Source: Kaistella sp. 97-N-M2 (lineage in GTDB: Bacteria; Bacteroidota; Bacteroidia; Flavobacteriales; Weeksellaceae). From it: a DNA stretch of 64,000 nt. Position 1 is the first letter of the stretch. Every line of letters starts with the position of its first letter. The stretch covers positions 620,001 to 684,000 of the forward strand of contig NZ_CP090976.1 in the NCBI RefSeq assembly GCF_021513235.1. The letters run 5' to 3'. The position numbers and the translations under genes are program-made. Shown here piece by piece: positions 26,758 to 35,239 of this stretch. The notes beneath the pieces are model-generated. The model was not told the origin of the DNA, did not search any database, and saw nothing but the letters and a program-made list of their open reading frames with translations.

Positions 26758-26880
26758 CTATTTACGAAATTAATTGCGACGAAATACGCAGATCATTTAC
26801 AGCAATTAGGCAGAAAATATTTTAATGTTAAAAATCTAAAGCTTAAAGGTTGAACTTTCTTAAAACAGCGTATTTTCACC

Positions 26881-27900
26881 TTAAATGATATTTACTTCTC
26901 TTTCCAGATCAATCCCAAACTTCTCTTTTACCGACTTAATAATCAGCGTAGAGAAATCATAAATTTCTTGCCCTGAAGCCTGTCCCGTCGCGTTTACAAG
27001 AACCAAAGCCTGCAATTTGTGCGACGCCACATTTCCCATCTGTTTGCCTTTCCAGCCGCACTGTTCGATGAGCCAACCTGCCGGAATTTTCACCAGCTCG
27101 CCATTCGGATAATTTGGAATTTCGGGATATTTTTCCTGAACTTCTACAAACTGATTTTTTGGAATCGAAGGATTTTTAAAAAAACTTCCGGCATTTCCCA
27201 TCGCTTTGGGATCCGGTAATTTGCTTTGGCGAATATTGATTACGGCTTTGGAAACCTGCTGAATGGTAGGATTTTCAATTCCCAGATTTTCCAGTTCAGA
27301 TTTAATGGCGCCGTACTCCGTTTTGATGGAATGATCTTTCGTCGAAAGTTTAAACGTAACATCCAGAATGATGTATTTCCCTTTTCCCTCGTGTTTGAAA
27401 ACAGATTCGCGGTAGCCGAAATTACATTTTTCCGCATCGAAAATTTCAACCTCCAAAGTTTCCAGATTCAGAACCCGGCACTGCACGAACGTATCTTTAA
27501 TTTCGGTGCCATACGCGCCGATGTTTTGCATGGGCGAAGTCCCCACATTTCCCGGAATCAGGGATAAATTCTCTAATCCGCCGTAATTTTTCTGCAGACA
27601 AAACTGCACAAACTCCTGCCAGTTTTCGCCCGCTGCAGCCGTTACCAAAACCTCGTTTTCCGAAATAATTTCTTCCGAAATCCCCTTAACATTTAAATGA
27701 AGCACTAACCCCTCAAAATCTTTCGTGAACAGTAAATTACTGCCGCCGCCCAGAATGAGGAGTGGGATTTCTGGAGTAACTGAGTCGTTGAGTGCTTGAG
27801 TTAGTTCCTCCAAAGAAGTGACTTCCGCAAAATATTTTGCGGATACGTCCACGCCAAAAGTATTGTGGTTTTTTAAAGAAAAGTTTTTCTGGATCTTCAT
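26881..27900 (-). CDS. murB: UDP-N-acetylenolpyruvoylglucosamine reductase
   Basis: FAD/NADPH-dependent reduction giving UDP-N-acetylmuramate for peptidoglycan. It has 339 residues from MKIQKNFSLKNHNTFGVD; an upstream in-frame start would add 17 unrelated residues. Seen: the NTFGV and LILGGGSNLLF FAD-binding segments, NIGAYGTEI, and GNAGSFFKNP, which holds the serine that protonates the substrate. The GYRESVFK segment marks it as type I MurB, like E. coli. It stands alone: murC and other mur genes are not near. Confidence 0.95.
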   Translation of the reverse strand: MKIQKNFSLKNHNTFGVDVSAKYFAEVTSLEELTQALNDSVTPEIPLLILGGGSNLLFTKDFEGLVLHLNVKGISEEIISENEVLVTAAAGENWQEFVQFCLQKNYGGLENLSLIPGNVGTSPMQNIGAYGTEIKDTFVQCRVLNLETLEVEIFDAEKCNFGYRESVFKHEGKGKYIILDVTFKLSTKDHSIKTEYGAIKSELENLGIENPTIQQVSKAVINIRQSKLPDPKAMGNAGSFFKNPSIPKNQFVEVQEKYPEIPNYPNGELVKIPAGWLIEQCGWKGKQMGNVASHKLQALVLVNATGQASGQEIYDFSTLIIKSVKEKFGIDLEREVNII

Positions 27901-27959
27901 GAACTTTAAATAGGAAAAGAAGCTTTGCCGCAGATTCAGAAACTTCGACAAAGCCGGTA

Positions 27960-28120
27960 ATATTTTTTTTGGGAACGAAAATTTTTCTCAGGTAAAACCG
28001 CTTTTATTGCTTACCCGCGCTGCGCCCCGACTTGAATGAAGCTCTTTTTTATCATGGGCTGAGCGCAGCCGAAGCCCATGATAAAAAAAGCGGGAATGGA
28101 AGGCGGAAAAAGGCGCCCAA
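27960..28120. repeat. GC-rich intergenic block with a large palindrome
   Basis: The spacer between murB and the aminotransferase contains an imperfect palindrome with arms CTTTTTTATCATGGGCT (28044-28060) and AGCCCATGATAAAAAAAG (28072-28089). The 11-base loop region reads GAGCGCAGCCG. The flanks (CCCGCGCTGCGCCCCGAC and GGAAGGCGGAAAAAGGCGCC) are far more GC-rich than other spacers here. It could act as a terminator for the aminotransferase gene. The shape and composition also resemble dispersed intergenic elements. A second GC-rich block lies on the other side of the same gene. Confidence 0.6.
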
Positions 28121-28134
28121 AAAAATAAAAAGGA

Positions 28135-29340
28135 TTAGAGTTTAAATTCGACTTTATATTTCTGGAGTGCATCGCTCAGCAGCTCCACGCTTCGTCTGAG
28201 ATCGGCTTCGTTTAAAACATACGCAATCCGCACCTGTTTTCTGCCGAGTTCCGGGTTGCTGTAAAAGCCGCTCATCGGCGCCACCATAATGGTTTCGTTG
28301 TTGTTTGAGTAACTTTCGAGAAGCCACTGCGCAAATTTATCGGTATCGTCTACGGGCAGCTCGACGGCGCAGTAAAAGGCGCCTTTCGGTTTCGGACAGA
28401 TTACGCCCGGAATCCCGTTAAGCAAATCCACCAAAACATTTCGGCGGTGCGTGTATTCGGCGCGAACCTTCAAAATATAGTCAGAATCGTTTTGGTGCGC
28501 TGCAGAGGCGGCAATTTGTCCCAACAAAACCGGGCTTAATCTCGCCTGCGCAAACAGCATCGCCGCATCGTGAATTTTTTTGGAGCGCGTTACCATAAAA
28601 CCAATCCGAACGCCGCACATCGAATAACGCTTGGATTCGGAATCGATAATAATACAGTTTTCCGCGATTTCGGGGAAATCGAACATCGAGATCTGCTGCT
28701 TTCCGTCGTACACATACTCGCGGTAAACCTCATCGGAAATAATTACTATATCGTGTTTTGCCGCGATTAGTGCCAACTGTTGCAATTCATCGCGCGTGTA
28801 CAGGTAACCCGTGGGATTTCCGGGGTTACAGATTAAAATGGCTTTCGTTTTCGGCGTAATTTTTTTCTCGAAATCTTCGATCGGCGGCAAGGCGAATCCG
28901 GTGTCGATAGAGGAAGAAACCGCCACAACATTCACGTTAAAAGTGCTTGCAAAACCGTTATAATTCGCATAATAAGGTTCCGGAATAATCACTTCATCAT
29001 CGGCGTCGCATAAAGTGGAAAGCGCGAAATTTAAAGCTTCCGAGCCTCCGTTCGTCACTATAAAGTTGTCGGTGGTTAAATCTGTAAAGCCTAAGGTGTG
29101 ATAATAATCTTTCAGCGCCGTTCTGTACTCCAGATTCCCTTCGGAAAGTGCATACTCGAAGATTTTCAGATCATTGTTTTTCACCGCATCAAGTGCAGAT
29201 TGCGGCGTTTCGATATCGGGCTGACCGATGTTCAAATGATACACTTTTATTCCTTTTTGTTTCGCCAGAAGGGCGTAAGGAACCAATTTTCTAACGGGCG
29301 AAGCAGGCATATTTTGTGCGCGCTGAGAAATTTTCGGCAT
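28135..29340 (-). CDS. PLP-dependent aminotransferase, class I (aspartate aminotransferase-like)
   Basis: A 401-residue fold-type I aminotransferase. Seen: NIGQPDIETP near residue 38, FIVTNGGSEALNFAL, CNPGNPTGYLYT with the cofactor-contacting Asn/Pro/Gly, ISDEVYREYVYDG, and SESKRYSMCGVRIG with the Schiff-base lysine at 237. The family includes aspartate, alanine and aromatic aminotransferases; specificity cannot be settled from sequence. It is isolated, with gene-free GC-rich repeat blocks on both sides (27960-28120 and 29395-29520). Confidence 0.88.
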   Translation of the reverse strand: MPKISQRAQNMPASPVRKLVPYALLAKQKGIKVYHLNIGQPDIETPQSALDAVKNNDLKIFEYALSEGNLEYRTALKDYYHTLGFTDLTTDNFIVTNGGSEALNFALSTLCDADDEVIIPEPYYANYNGFASTFNVNVVAVSSSIDTGFALPPIEDFEKKITPKTKAILICNPGNPTGYLYTRDELQQLALIAAKHDIVIISDEVYREYVYDGKQQISMFDFPEIAENCIIIDSESKRYSMCGVRIGFMVTRSKKIHDAAMLFAQARLSPVLLGQIAASAAHQNDSDYILKVRAEYTHRRNVLVDLLNGIPGVICPKPKGAFYCAVELPVDDTDKFAQWLLESYSNNNETIMVAPMSGFYSNPELGRKQVRIAYVLNEADLRRSVELLSDALQKYKVEFKL

Positions 29341-29394
29341 TCTATATTATTTTCGGTAAAATTAAGAATTTTTTTATGAAGCAACCGAGAATTT

Positions 29395-29520
29395 TTCCCT
29401 CCCGAAAAGGCGGTCCGGCTCTACGCTGCAATCTTTTTTTCCGCCTCCGAAATTCCGCCTAAAACGAGAGTGGCGTGCAGCGAAAAAAAAGGATTTCCGC
29501 TGCGATCCGGGCTGGAAGTT
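29395..29520. repeat. GC-rich intergenic block beside the aminotransferase
   Basis: This part of the gene-free stretch contains CTACGCTGCAATCTTTTTTT and, inverted further on, GCAGCGAAAAAAAAGGATTT followed by CCGCTGCGATCCGGGCTGG. The arms are imperfect but clearly related by inversion. No coding frame with family resemblance was seen. Similar GC-rich blocks with a CGCTGC core and A/T runs are a feature of flavobacterial spacers; this is from general experience, not a search. Confidence 0.45.
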
Positions 29521-29559
29521 CAGGTAGTTTACCTTTTTCAAAGTATTTACGGAACCATT

Positions 29560-30250
29560 CCTTCTATTTTAGGTCGCTCCTCCGGAGCTCCGCGCATGTG
29601 TTTTACGACGATTTCTTCCAATAGTTCGCCGCTCCGCGGCGCCGTTATACCACGTTTTTTATTTAAAATCCCACCATCTCTTTACGGGTAGCCGCTCCGC
29701 GGCTGAGTTATATGACGCTTTTTATTTACATGTTGCGATATTTTCACGGTATCTCAAGTGTAAACCATAATCATTTTAGGGTCGCTCCTCTGGAGCTCCG
29801 CACATGTTTTTACGACGATTTCTACCAATGGTTCGCCGCTCCGCGGCTCGGTTAACCACGGACCGCATGAGAAATAAAGAGGTAGCGCGTTGTAATTTTC
29901 GGGTTGCCATTTCTGTACATTATACTTCCTCCATATCTATTTGGTTTCTATAATGTAAACCATAATCATTTAGGATCGCTCCTCTGGAGCTCCGCGCATG
30001 TTTTTACGACGATTTCTACCAAGGGTTCGCCGCTCTGCGGCTATCTTATATCTCGTATCTTACTTACACGCTACCCATAATTTTAAGACATCTCCGTTGT
30101 AACCCTTAATAATTTAGGGTCGCTCCTCTGGAGCTCCGCGAATGGCTTTACAATATCCTACCAATAGATCGCCGCTCCGCGGCTCGGTTACACCACATTC
30201 GCATTACAGAAAAGGAGACTATAATTTTTAATTTTCGGCTTTAACTTTTT
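29560..30250. repeat. Degenerate tandem repeat array with paired short hairpins
   Basis: Four full units and one partial unit. The conserved core begins TTTAGGGTCGCTCCTCTGGA, continues GCTCCGCGCATGTTTTTACG, then ACGATTTCTACCAATGGTTC and ends GCCGCTCCGCGGCTCGGTTA. Core positions: about 29567-29646, 29774-29854, 29969-30047 and 30113-30190, with a core end only at 29688-29710. Each core holds two small palindromes, GCTCC-TCT-GGAGC and GCCGC-TCC-GCGGC. The stretches between cores also align (for example TTATAT...ATCTC...TGTAA.CC.TAAT before the third and fifth), so units repeat every 144-207 bases with indels. No gene, transposase or tRNA is seen; the whole gene-free stretch is 29341-30264. Confidence 0.85.
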
Positions 30251-30264
30251 CGATTGCTCATTTG

Positions 30265-30627
30265 CTACGAATTGAGTCCTTTTTCCCAATCACTGATTTG
30301 TTTTTTCGTGGCAAGCATTTTCCAGGAGATTTCCAAAATTTCATGCAAAAGCTTTTTATCACGCAGTGGAAGCCAAAAACATAAATATGGATAATTTCTG
30401 TAATGTTCCGGCAAATGGAAGATTTCAGGATATTTTTCCAGATAAAAATCACGCTGTTCAAAACCCAAACGGATGGGAACGAAAGTTCCGTCCTCATGAA
30501 GCCGACACATCAGTTTTCCGTTGACTTTGATCGAGGGTGTACCGTTATGCGAAACACTTTCTTCCGCACCCGAAAATTGCAGCGCAGCATTTTTCACCGC
30601 TTCAAAATCGGAATAAATAAAATTCAT
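30265..30627 (-). CDS. MmcQ/YjbR family protein
   Basis: A 120-residue protein of the MmcQ/YjbR family, small alpha/beta proteins with a double-wing-like fold, some described as DNA-binding. Seen: EESVSHNGTPSIKVNGKLMC, where the family has its conserved His-Gly-x-Pro-x-F/I pattern, and a C-terminal LHEILEISWKMLATKK helix. Biological role is not established. It is a single gene between the tandem repeat array and the M3 peptidase gene. Confidence 0.8.
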   Translation of the reverse strand: MNFIYSDFEAVKNAALQFSGAEESVSHNGTPSIKVNGKLMCRLHEDGTFVPIRLGFEQRDFYLEKYPEIFHLPEHYRNYPYLCFWLPLRDKKLLHEILEISWKMLATKKQISDWEKGLNS

Positions 30628-30654
30628 CTTTGAAGAATTAGAGAATTAAAATTA

Positions 30655-30698
30655 GGACTTTTTACAAAAACAAAAACTGCAGAAAATTTCTGCAGTTT
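30655..30698 (-). terminator. Terminator after the M3 peptidase gene
   Basis: Arms AAACTGCAG (30674-30682) and CTGCAGTTT (30690-30698) pair perfectly, with further A/T pairing inside. On the minus strand the tail reads TTTTGTTTTTG. It lies three bases past the stop at 30702. Confidence 0.85.
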
Positions 30699-30701
30699 CT
30701 G

Positions 30702-33212
30702 TTATTCAATAACAAATTCTTTGTAGATTAAATGCTCCTCTTCTCTCGTTACTGGAATATCTTTGTCATAAAAAAATGATTTGGAAATTCTATATCTGCC
30801 TTTGGATAAATTTGGATAATACTCATTCACGTCTGTTTCAAAGGCTTTGCTTCCACCGGGCTTTATATCGTAACCGATACTGGTGAACATCCGGTTAGGT
30901 GCAGATTTTGCCTTCAACCAATTTTTACCGTTCCATTTCTCAATAAAGAAACCATTGCCAGTTGAAATTATTTCCGAAGTATTATTGATAATAACAACAG
31001 TTATTTTTTTTAAACTTTGTTGCTTAACAGACTTATTATTCGTCTCCATTTTAACCGTACCTTCAGATTCAGAAATAAATCCTTTATTTTTCAACAACGG
31101 TTTCAAATCCGGATCTCTTCCCGTGAAATCGCGGAAGGCCTGATTTAAATCTTTTGAATTTCCGACAGAAAGAATATATTTCCGGAACCGGTCGCCGTTT
31201 TCACGCGTCATTCCACCGTGAGTCGAAATCCAGTCCCACGCATCTGCATTCAGCATGTCGCTCCACATATACGCGTAGTAACCCGCAGAATATCCGCCGC
31301 CCCAAATGTGCGCAAAGTACGGCGTGTGATATCTCGGCGGAACTTCTTTTAAGTTAAAGCCATATTTCGCCAAAACGTCTTTTTCAAATTCCAAAGTAGG
31401 TTTAAACTGCGACGCATCGGTGACGGAATGCCAGTTCATATCGAGTGTTGCAGCAGAAACGAGTTCTGTTGTCGAATAGCCCTGATTAAAAGTTCCGGCT
31501 TTTTTAATTTTATCCACCAAAGCCTGTGGCATCGGCTGCTTCGTTTGATAATGCAGCGCGTAATTTTTCAAAACGGAAGGTTCCAGGGCGAAAAACTCGT
31601 TGATCTGGGAAGGAAATTCCACAAAGTCGCGCGGAACGTTGGTCCCGGAGATTGCGATGTATTTTTGATCTGCAAACAATCCGTGCAGCGTGTGTCCAAA
31701 TTCGTGGAACATGGTAGAAACATCATCGTAAGAAATTAAAGAAGGCTTTCCTTCCGCCGGTTTCTGAAAGTTGAAAACATTCACGATGACGGGTTTCTGA
31801 TTTAAAAGGTGACTTTGCTCCACAAAATTACTCATCCAGGCGCCGCCGTTTTTGTTGTTTCGCGTATAAAAATCGAGGTAATAAATGGCCAGCGATTTTC
31901 CGTCTCTGTCGAAGACTTCGTAGGCTTTCACATCGGGATGATAAACCGGAAGATCGTTTCTTTCTTTAAACGTAATGCCGTAAAATTTTTCTGCGGCATA
32001 AAAAACGCCTTTCTCCAACACCGTTCTTACTTCAAAATAAGGCTTGATCTGATTTTCGTCCAGATCGTACTTTTCTTTCCGAACCTGCTCGGCATAAAAA
32101 TTCCAGTCCCACGGCTCGACGGTGAAGCCGCCTTTTTGTTTATCGATCAAGGCCTGAATTTCATCACTTTCGCGTTTCGCCGTTTCTACAGCCGGCGTGG
32201 CTAATCTTGCCAAAAGTTTCATTGCATTTTCCGGCGTTTTTGCCATTTGGTCCTGAAGTTTCCATTCCGCGAAGGATTTTTTGCCCATCAAATGCGCTTT
32301 ATCCATGCGAAGCTTGGCCTCTCTTTCCAAAATATTTCGCGTATCATCAGCATTTCCTTTTTCGGCTCTGTACCAGGAAGCTTTAAAAAGTTTTTCACGT
32401 GTTGCTCTGTTTTTTAAATTCTGAAGCAGAGGCTGTTGCGTTGTATTCTGGAGCGCCAATAAATAGCCGGTTTTTCCGGCGCTTTTAGCATCGGCGGCTG
32501 CGGCTTCGATTTCATCCGGCGACAGGCCGTCGAGTTCGGCAACATCGGTAATCAAAAGTGCGCCGTTCTTTCGCGCGTCCAGTAATTTACTGGAAAACTG
32601 CGTGGAAAGCGTTGCCAGTTCTTCGTTGATCTTTTTCACCTTCGCCTTATTCTCCGCGGAAAGGTTGGCACCGGCAAGTTCGAAGTTGGTAGTGTATAAG
32701 TCCAAAACTCTTTTTTCTTCAGAACCTAAATCGTCGGTTTTAATGGCTTTGATGCGGGAATATAACTTTTCGTTCAAATAAATTTTATCACTTAACGCAG
32801 AAAAAACAGGCGCGTAATCTTCTTCCAGTTTCTGCAAAGTTGGGTTGGTGTTGGATCCGGTAAGATTGTAAAAAACGAGTTGCGCTCTTTTCAGCACTTC
32901 GCCGCTGTTTTCCAAAGCAATAACTGTATTTTCAAAAGTTGGCGCCGCCGAATTGTTGGCAATGTTTTCAATTTCAGCCATCTGAACTTTCATTCCATAG
33001 TCGAAAGCAGGCTTGAAATGTTCGTCTTTAATTTTATCAAATTCCGGTGCCTGGTATTGCAGGGAACTTTTCATCATAAAAGGATTGGAAGACAAACTTG
33101 CGTCGGGCGTGGGGATTTCGGTGGGAGAGGTCGTGCTGGTCTTTTTCATTGTTGTACAGGCGGTTGTGGCTGCCAAAGAAGAAATTAATAATACAGATGT
33201 AATATTTTTCAT
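30702..33212 (-). CDS. M3 family metallopeptidase (Dcp-like) with C-terminal Ig-like extension
   Basis: A zinc peptidyl-dipeptidase-type enzyme of 836 residues. It has a lipoprotein signal (MKNITSVLLISSLAATTAC, Cys19), so it is likely anchored in the envelope. The M3 helical domain follows, with HEFGH at 503-507 (FHEFGHTLHGLF) and the downstream Glu ligand region, ending about residue 700 at FRDFTGRDPDLKPLLKNKGF, the normal Dcp C-terminus. About 135 further residues follow in the same frame. Their NNTSEIISTGNGFFIEKWNG, FTSIGYDIKPGGSKAFE and GRYRISKSFF segments resemble the bacterial Ig-like Big_14 type. The start is the ATG before the lipoprotein signal; a longer frame adds 14 atypical residues. 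Confidence 0.9.
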   Translation of the reverse strand: MKNITSVLLISSLAATTACTTMKKTSTTSPTEIPTPDASLSSNPFMMKSSLQYQAPEFDKIKDEHFKPAFDYGMKVQMAEIENIANNSAAPTFENTVIALENSGEVLKRAQLVFYNLTGSNTNPTLQKLEEDYAPVFSALSDKIYLNEKLYSRIKAIKTDDLGSEEKRVLDLYTTNFELAGANLSAENKAKVKKINEELATLSTQFSSKLLDARKNGALLITDVAELDGLSPDEIEAAAADAKSAGKTGYLLALQNTTQQPLLQNLKNRATREKLFKASWYRAEKGNADDTRNILEREAKLRMDKAHLMGKKSFAEWKLQDQMAKTPENAMKLLARLATPAVETAKRESDEIQALIDKQKGGFTVEPWDWNFYAEQVRKEKYDLDENQIKPYFEVRTVLEKGVFYAAEKFYGITFKERNDLPVYHPDVKAYEVFDRDGKSLAIYYLDFYTRNNKNGGAWMSNFVEQSHLLNQKPVIVNVFNFQKPAEGKPSLISYDDVSTMFHEFGHTLHGLFADQKYIAISGTNVPRDFVEFPSQINEFFALEPSVLKNYALHYQTKQPMPQALVDKIKKAGTFNQGYSTTELVSAATLDMNWHSVTDASQFKPTLEFEKDVLAKYGFNLKEVPPRYHTPYFAHIWGGGYSAGYYAYMWSDMLNADAWDWISTHGGMTRENGDRFRKYILSVGNSKDLNQAFRDFTGRDPDLKPLLKNKGFISESEGTVKMETNNKSVKQQSLKKITVVIINNTSEIISTGNGFFIEKWNGKNWLKAKSAPNRMFTSIGYDIKPGGSKAFETDVNEYYPNLSKGRYRISKSFFYDKDIPVTREEEHLIYKEFVIE

Positions 33213-33265
33213 TTTTGAATTGTTATTTAAAGTAAAGATATTAAATTTAACCAAAAATAAAAACT

Positions 33266-34066
33266 ATGCACCTAAAAACACTCACGCTAACAGCCGCAAT
33301 GGCGACCTTTTTACTGTCGTGCAATGTGAAATCCGAGAATGGTTTTCCCGGCAATATCATAACGAAAGAAGGAAAAGGCATCATTAAAACGAAGGAATAT
33401 AAAATGGATTTTGATGAAATTAAAGTCTCCCAATCCATCTCCGCGGAAATCGTAAAATCCAATGAAGAAAAAGTGGTGGTTACCGCGCCGTCCGATATCA
33501 TCGACGATATTGTGGTGGACAACAGTGGCGGAAAACTTTCGATCCGTTTCAGACCGAATTTAAATATTTCTGCCCGAAATGTTGCCGTGAAAATTTTCGC
33601 GAAAGACTTTTCACGCGTGGAAGCCAATTCTTCCGCCGATATCAAGATCAGAGATAAATTCACACAGGAAAAAACGAACGTTAGAGTATCCAGCTCCGGC
33701 AGTATTACGGGAAATCTGGAAGCAAACGACATGTCGATAGAAGTGTCGAGTTCGGCGAGTTTCACAGGCGAAATCTGGGCCGTGGATCTGGAATCAGAAG
33801 TTGGTTCTTCCGGCGACATTAATATTTCTGGGAAAGCGAAAAATGCGCATTTAGATGCTTCTTCTTCCGGGACTTTAAATGCACAAAAACTCGTGGCACA
33901 AAACGCCGACATTGAAGCTTCGAGCAGTGGTGACGTCAGCGTTACTGTTACCGATCAGTTGAGTGCCGCGGCGAGTTCTTCGGGCGACATCAACGTAACG
34001 CGGAAAGGAAATTTAAATGTTTTGAGCCAGAAAGAAAGCAGCGGCGGCAGTGTTTCTATCAATTAA
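33266..34066 (+). CDS. GIN-domain (DUF2807) lipoprotein
   Basis: A 266-residue putative lipoprotein with lipobox FLLSC (Cys19). From about residue 45 it is a DUF2807 (GIN) repeat region: FDEIKVSQSISAEIVKSNEE marks the domain start. A right-handed beta-helix-like series of SSSGSITG, SSSASFTG, GSSGDINISG, SSSGTLNA and SSSGDVSV steps follows, spaced about 20 residues apart. The family is common in Bacteroidota and has no established function. It diverges from the M3 peptidase gene across a 53-base spacer. A decayed copy of its last codons lies at 35170-35239. Confidence 0.88.
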   Translation: MHLKTLTLTAAMATFLLSCNVKSENGFPGNIITKEGKGIIKTKEYKMDFDEIKVSQSISAEIVKSNEEKVVVTAPSDIIDDIVVDNSGGKLSIRFRPNLNISARNVAVKIFAKDFSRVEANSSADIKIRDKFTQEKTNVRVSSSGSITGNLEANDMSIEVSSSASFTGEIWAVDLESEVGSSGDINISGKAKNAHLDASSSGTLNAQKLVAQNADIEASSSGDVSVTVTDQLSAAASSSGDINVTRKGNLNVLSQKESSGGSVSIN

Positions 34067-34104
34067 ACCGGAAATACTGCTTTTTAAGGCAAAAAGATTT
34101 TCTC

Positions 34105-35139
34105 TTATTTTATCTTCATAATATATGCGTAAGCCTCCAGCCCTTTGGTGTGATTTAAAATTACTTTTATCACGCCAAGGACGGGCAAAGAAATTACAGC
34201 ACCCGCAACGCCCCATAAAGTAGAAAATAAGAGCACACCAAAAATGGTGGTGAATGGATTTAGATCGATATCATCACCAACAATCCAGGGTGTTAATACA
34301 TAGTTTTCGATGATTTGCGTAACAAATATTACAGCGACTACAAATACAAATATTGCGGAGGATGTTCCTGCAAAAATATAGGAGAAAATTACCGCGATAC
34401 CGCCGCCAATAAAGTTTCCGATGTAAGGAATTATAGAAAATAACGCCGCGAACAAAGCTAAAAATAAAGCATAACGCACATCGCCCAAAGCAAATCCGGC
34501 ATAATAAATCCCGAATAAGAACAACATTATTTTCCCCTTGCCCAAAACATAATTTCTAATAACTGCGGCCGATGCTGATAAAATCTCAGACATTCCTACT
34601 TCGTGAGTGGTGAGCCGCATAAAAAATCCCACAAACATTCGCTTTTGCATTAAACACAGAATGATATAAACCAACGTAAGGAACATTTGCGATAAAACAG
34701 TTGAAAACGACGATAAGGTCTGCAAAACAATATTTTTTATTTTGTTGAAAAAATCCTGGCCATCGCCAATATAATTTTGATAGTTAATCCCAAAATCGTC
34801 TTTTAACCACTTCGATAATTCGACGAGCTTTTTACTGCCTTTCTCCTGAATTGCGGGCCAATCTTCTGCAACCAGCGATAACTGCGCAAAAATGAACCAA
34901 AATAAAGCAGTGAAAATTACGATCATTAATAATACAGAAACCAGCATCGCCAACCACTCGGGAAATTTCTTTTTAATTAAAAAATTAATAGGAACCTGAA
35001 GTAAAACGGCTATAAATGCACCGAACAACACCGGTAAAAGAAGACTGGAGCCGTAGAACAAGAGAATCAAGATCCCGGCGGTGATTCCCAAAAATTTCAG
35101 CAGATAACTGCTGGAAATTTCTATTTTATTGTTTTTCAA
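34105..35139 (-). CDS. AI-2E family transporter (PerM/YhhT-like)
   Basis: A 344-residue integral membrane protein with about eight helices: a pair at about 13-45, one near 60-85, and a cluster from about 150 to 325. The C-terminal segment NPFTTIFGVLLFSTLWGVAGA is the conserved core of the AI-2E exporter/PerM family. Members export varied solutes or act as Na/H antiporters; the name does not prove autoinducer transport. It is convergent with the GIN lipoprotein gene (38-base spacer). A 530-base gene-free stretch lies upstream. Confidence 0.87.
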   Translation of the reverse strand: MKNNKIEISSSYLLKFLGITAGILILLFYGSSLLLPVLFGAFIAVLLQVPINFLIKKKFPEWLAMLVSVLLMIVIFTALFWFIFAQLSLVAEDWPAIQEKGSKKLVELSKWLKDDFGINYQNYIGDGQDFFNKIKNIVLQTLSSFSTVLSQMFLTLVYIILCLMQKRMFVGFFMRLTTHEVGMSEILSASAAVIRNYVLGKGKIMLFLFGIYYAGFALGDVRYALFLALFAALFSIIPYIGNFIGGGIAVIFSYIFAGTSSAIFVFVVAVIFVTQIIENYVLTPWIVGDDIDLNPFTTIFGVLLFSTLWGVAGAVISLPVLGVIKVILNHTKGLEAYAYIMKIK

Positions 35140-35169
35140 ATTTTAATTTTTTCAGAACTGTAATCTATG

Positions 35170-35239
35170 AGAAAGTAAATTTAATAAAATTATTGGACTG
35201 ATAGAAGAAAGCACAGGCTGAAGCGTTTCTATTAATTAA
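35170..35239 (+). pseudogene. Decayed 3' end of a GIN-domain gene
   Basis: Codons at 35207-35239 read E S T G stop S V S I N stop. They match the final codons of the GIN lipoprotein gene (34034-34066, E S S G G S V S I N stop) at 27 of 33 bases, with one in-frame TGA. Weaker similarity continues upstream: GAAAGTAAATTTAA here against GAAAGGAAATTTAA there. No longer open frame remains. It is probably a remnant of a second copy, now separated from the intact gene by the AI-2E-type gene. Confidence 0.55.

Noticed and set aside
29470-29691. Open frame of 73 codons in the repeat region
   Set aside because: It spans a GC-rich block and the first repeat core, shows no family resemblance and no proper start context.
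29560-30190. Repeat array considered as a CRISPR array
   Set aside because: Cores are about 75 bases, diverged from each other, and the intervening sequences are themselves related. No cas genes are present.
30702-33212. The M3 peptidase extension considered as a sequencing-error fusion
   Set aside because: No overlapping start, ribosome site or frame change is seen at the junction. The possibility is only lowered, not excluded.
33247-33912. 221-codon frame on the minus strand opposite the GIN gene
   Set aside because: Ser/Phe-rich shadow of the repeated SSSG codons of the GIN lipoprotein; no recognisable domain.
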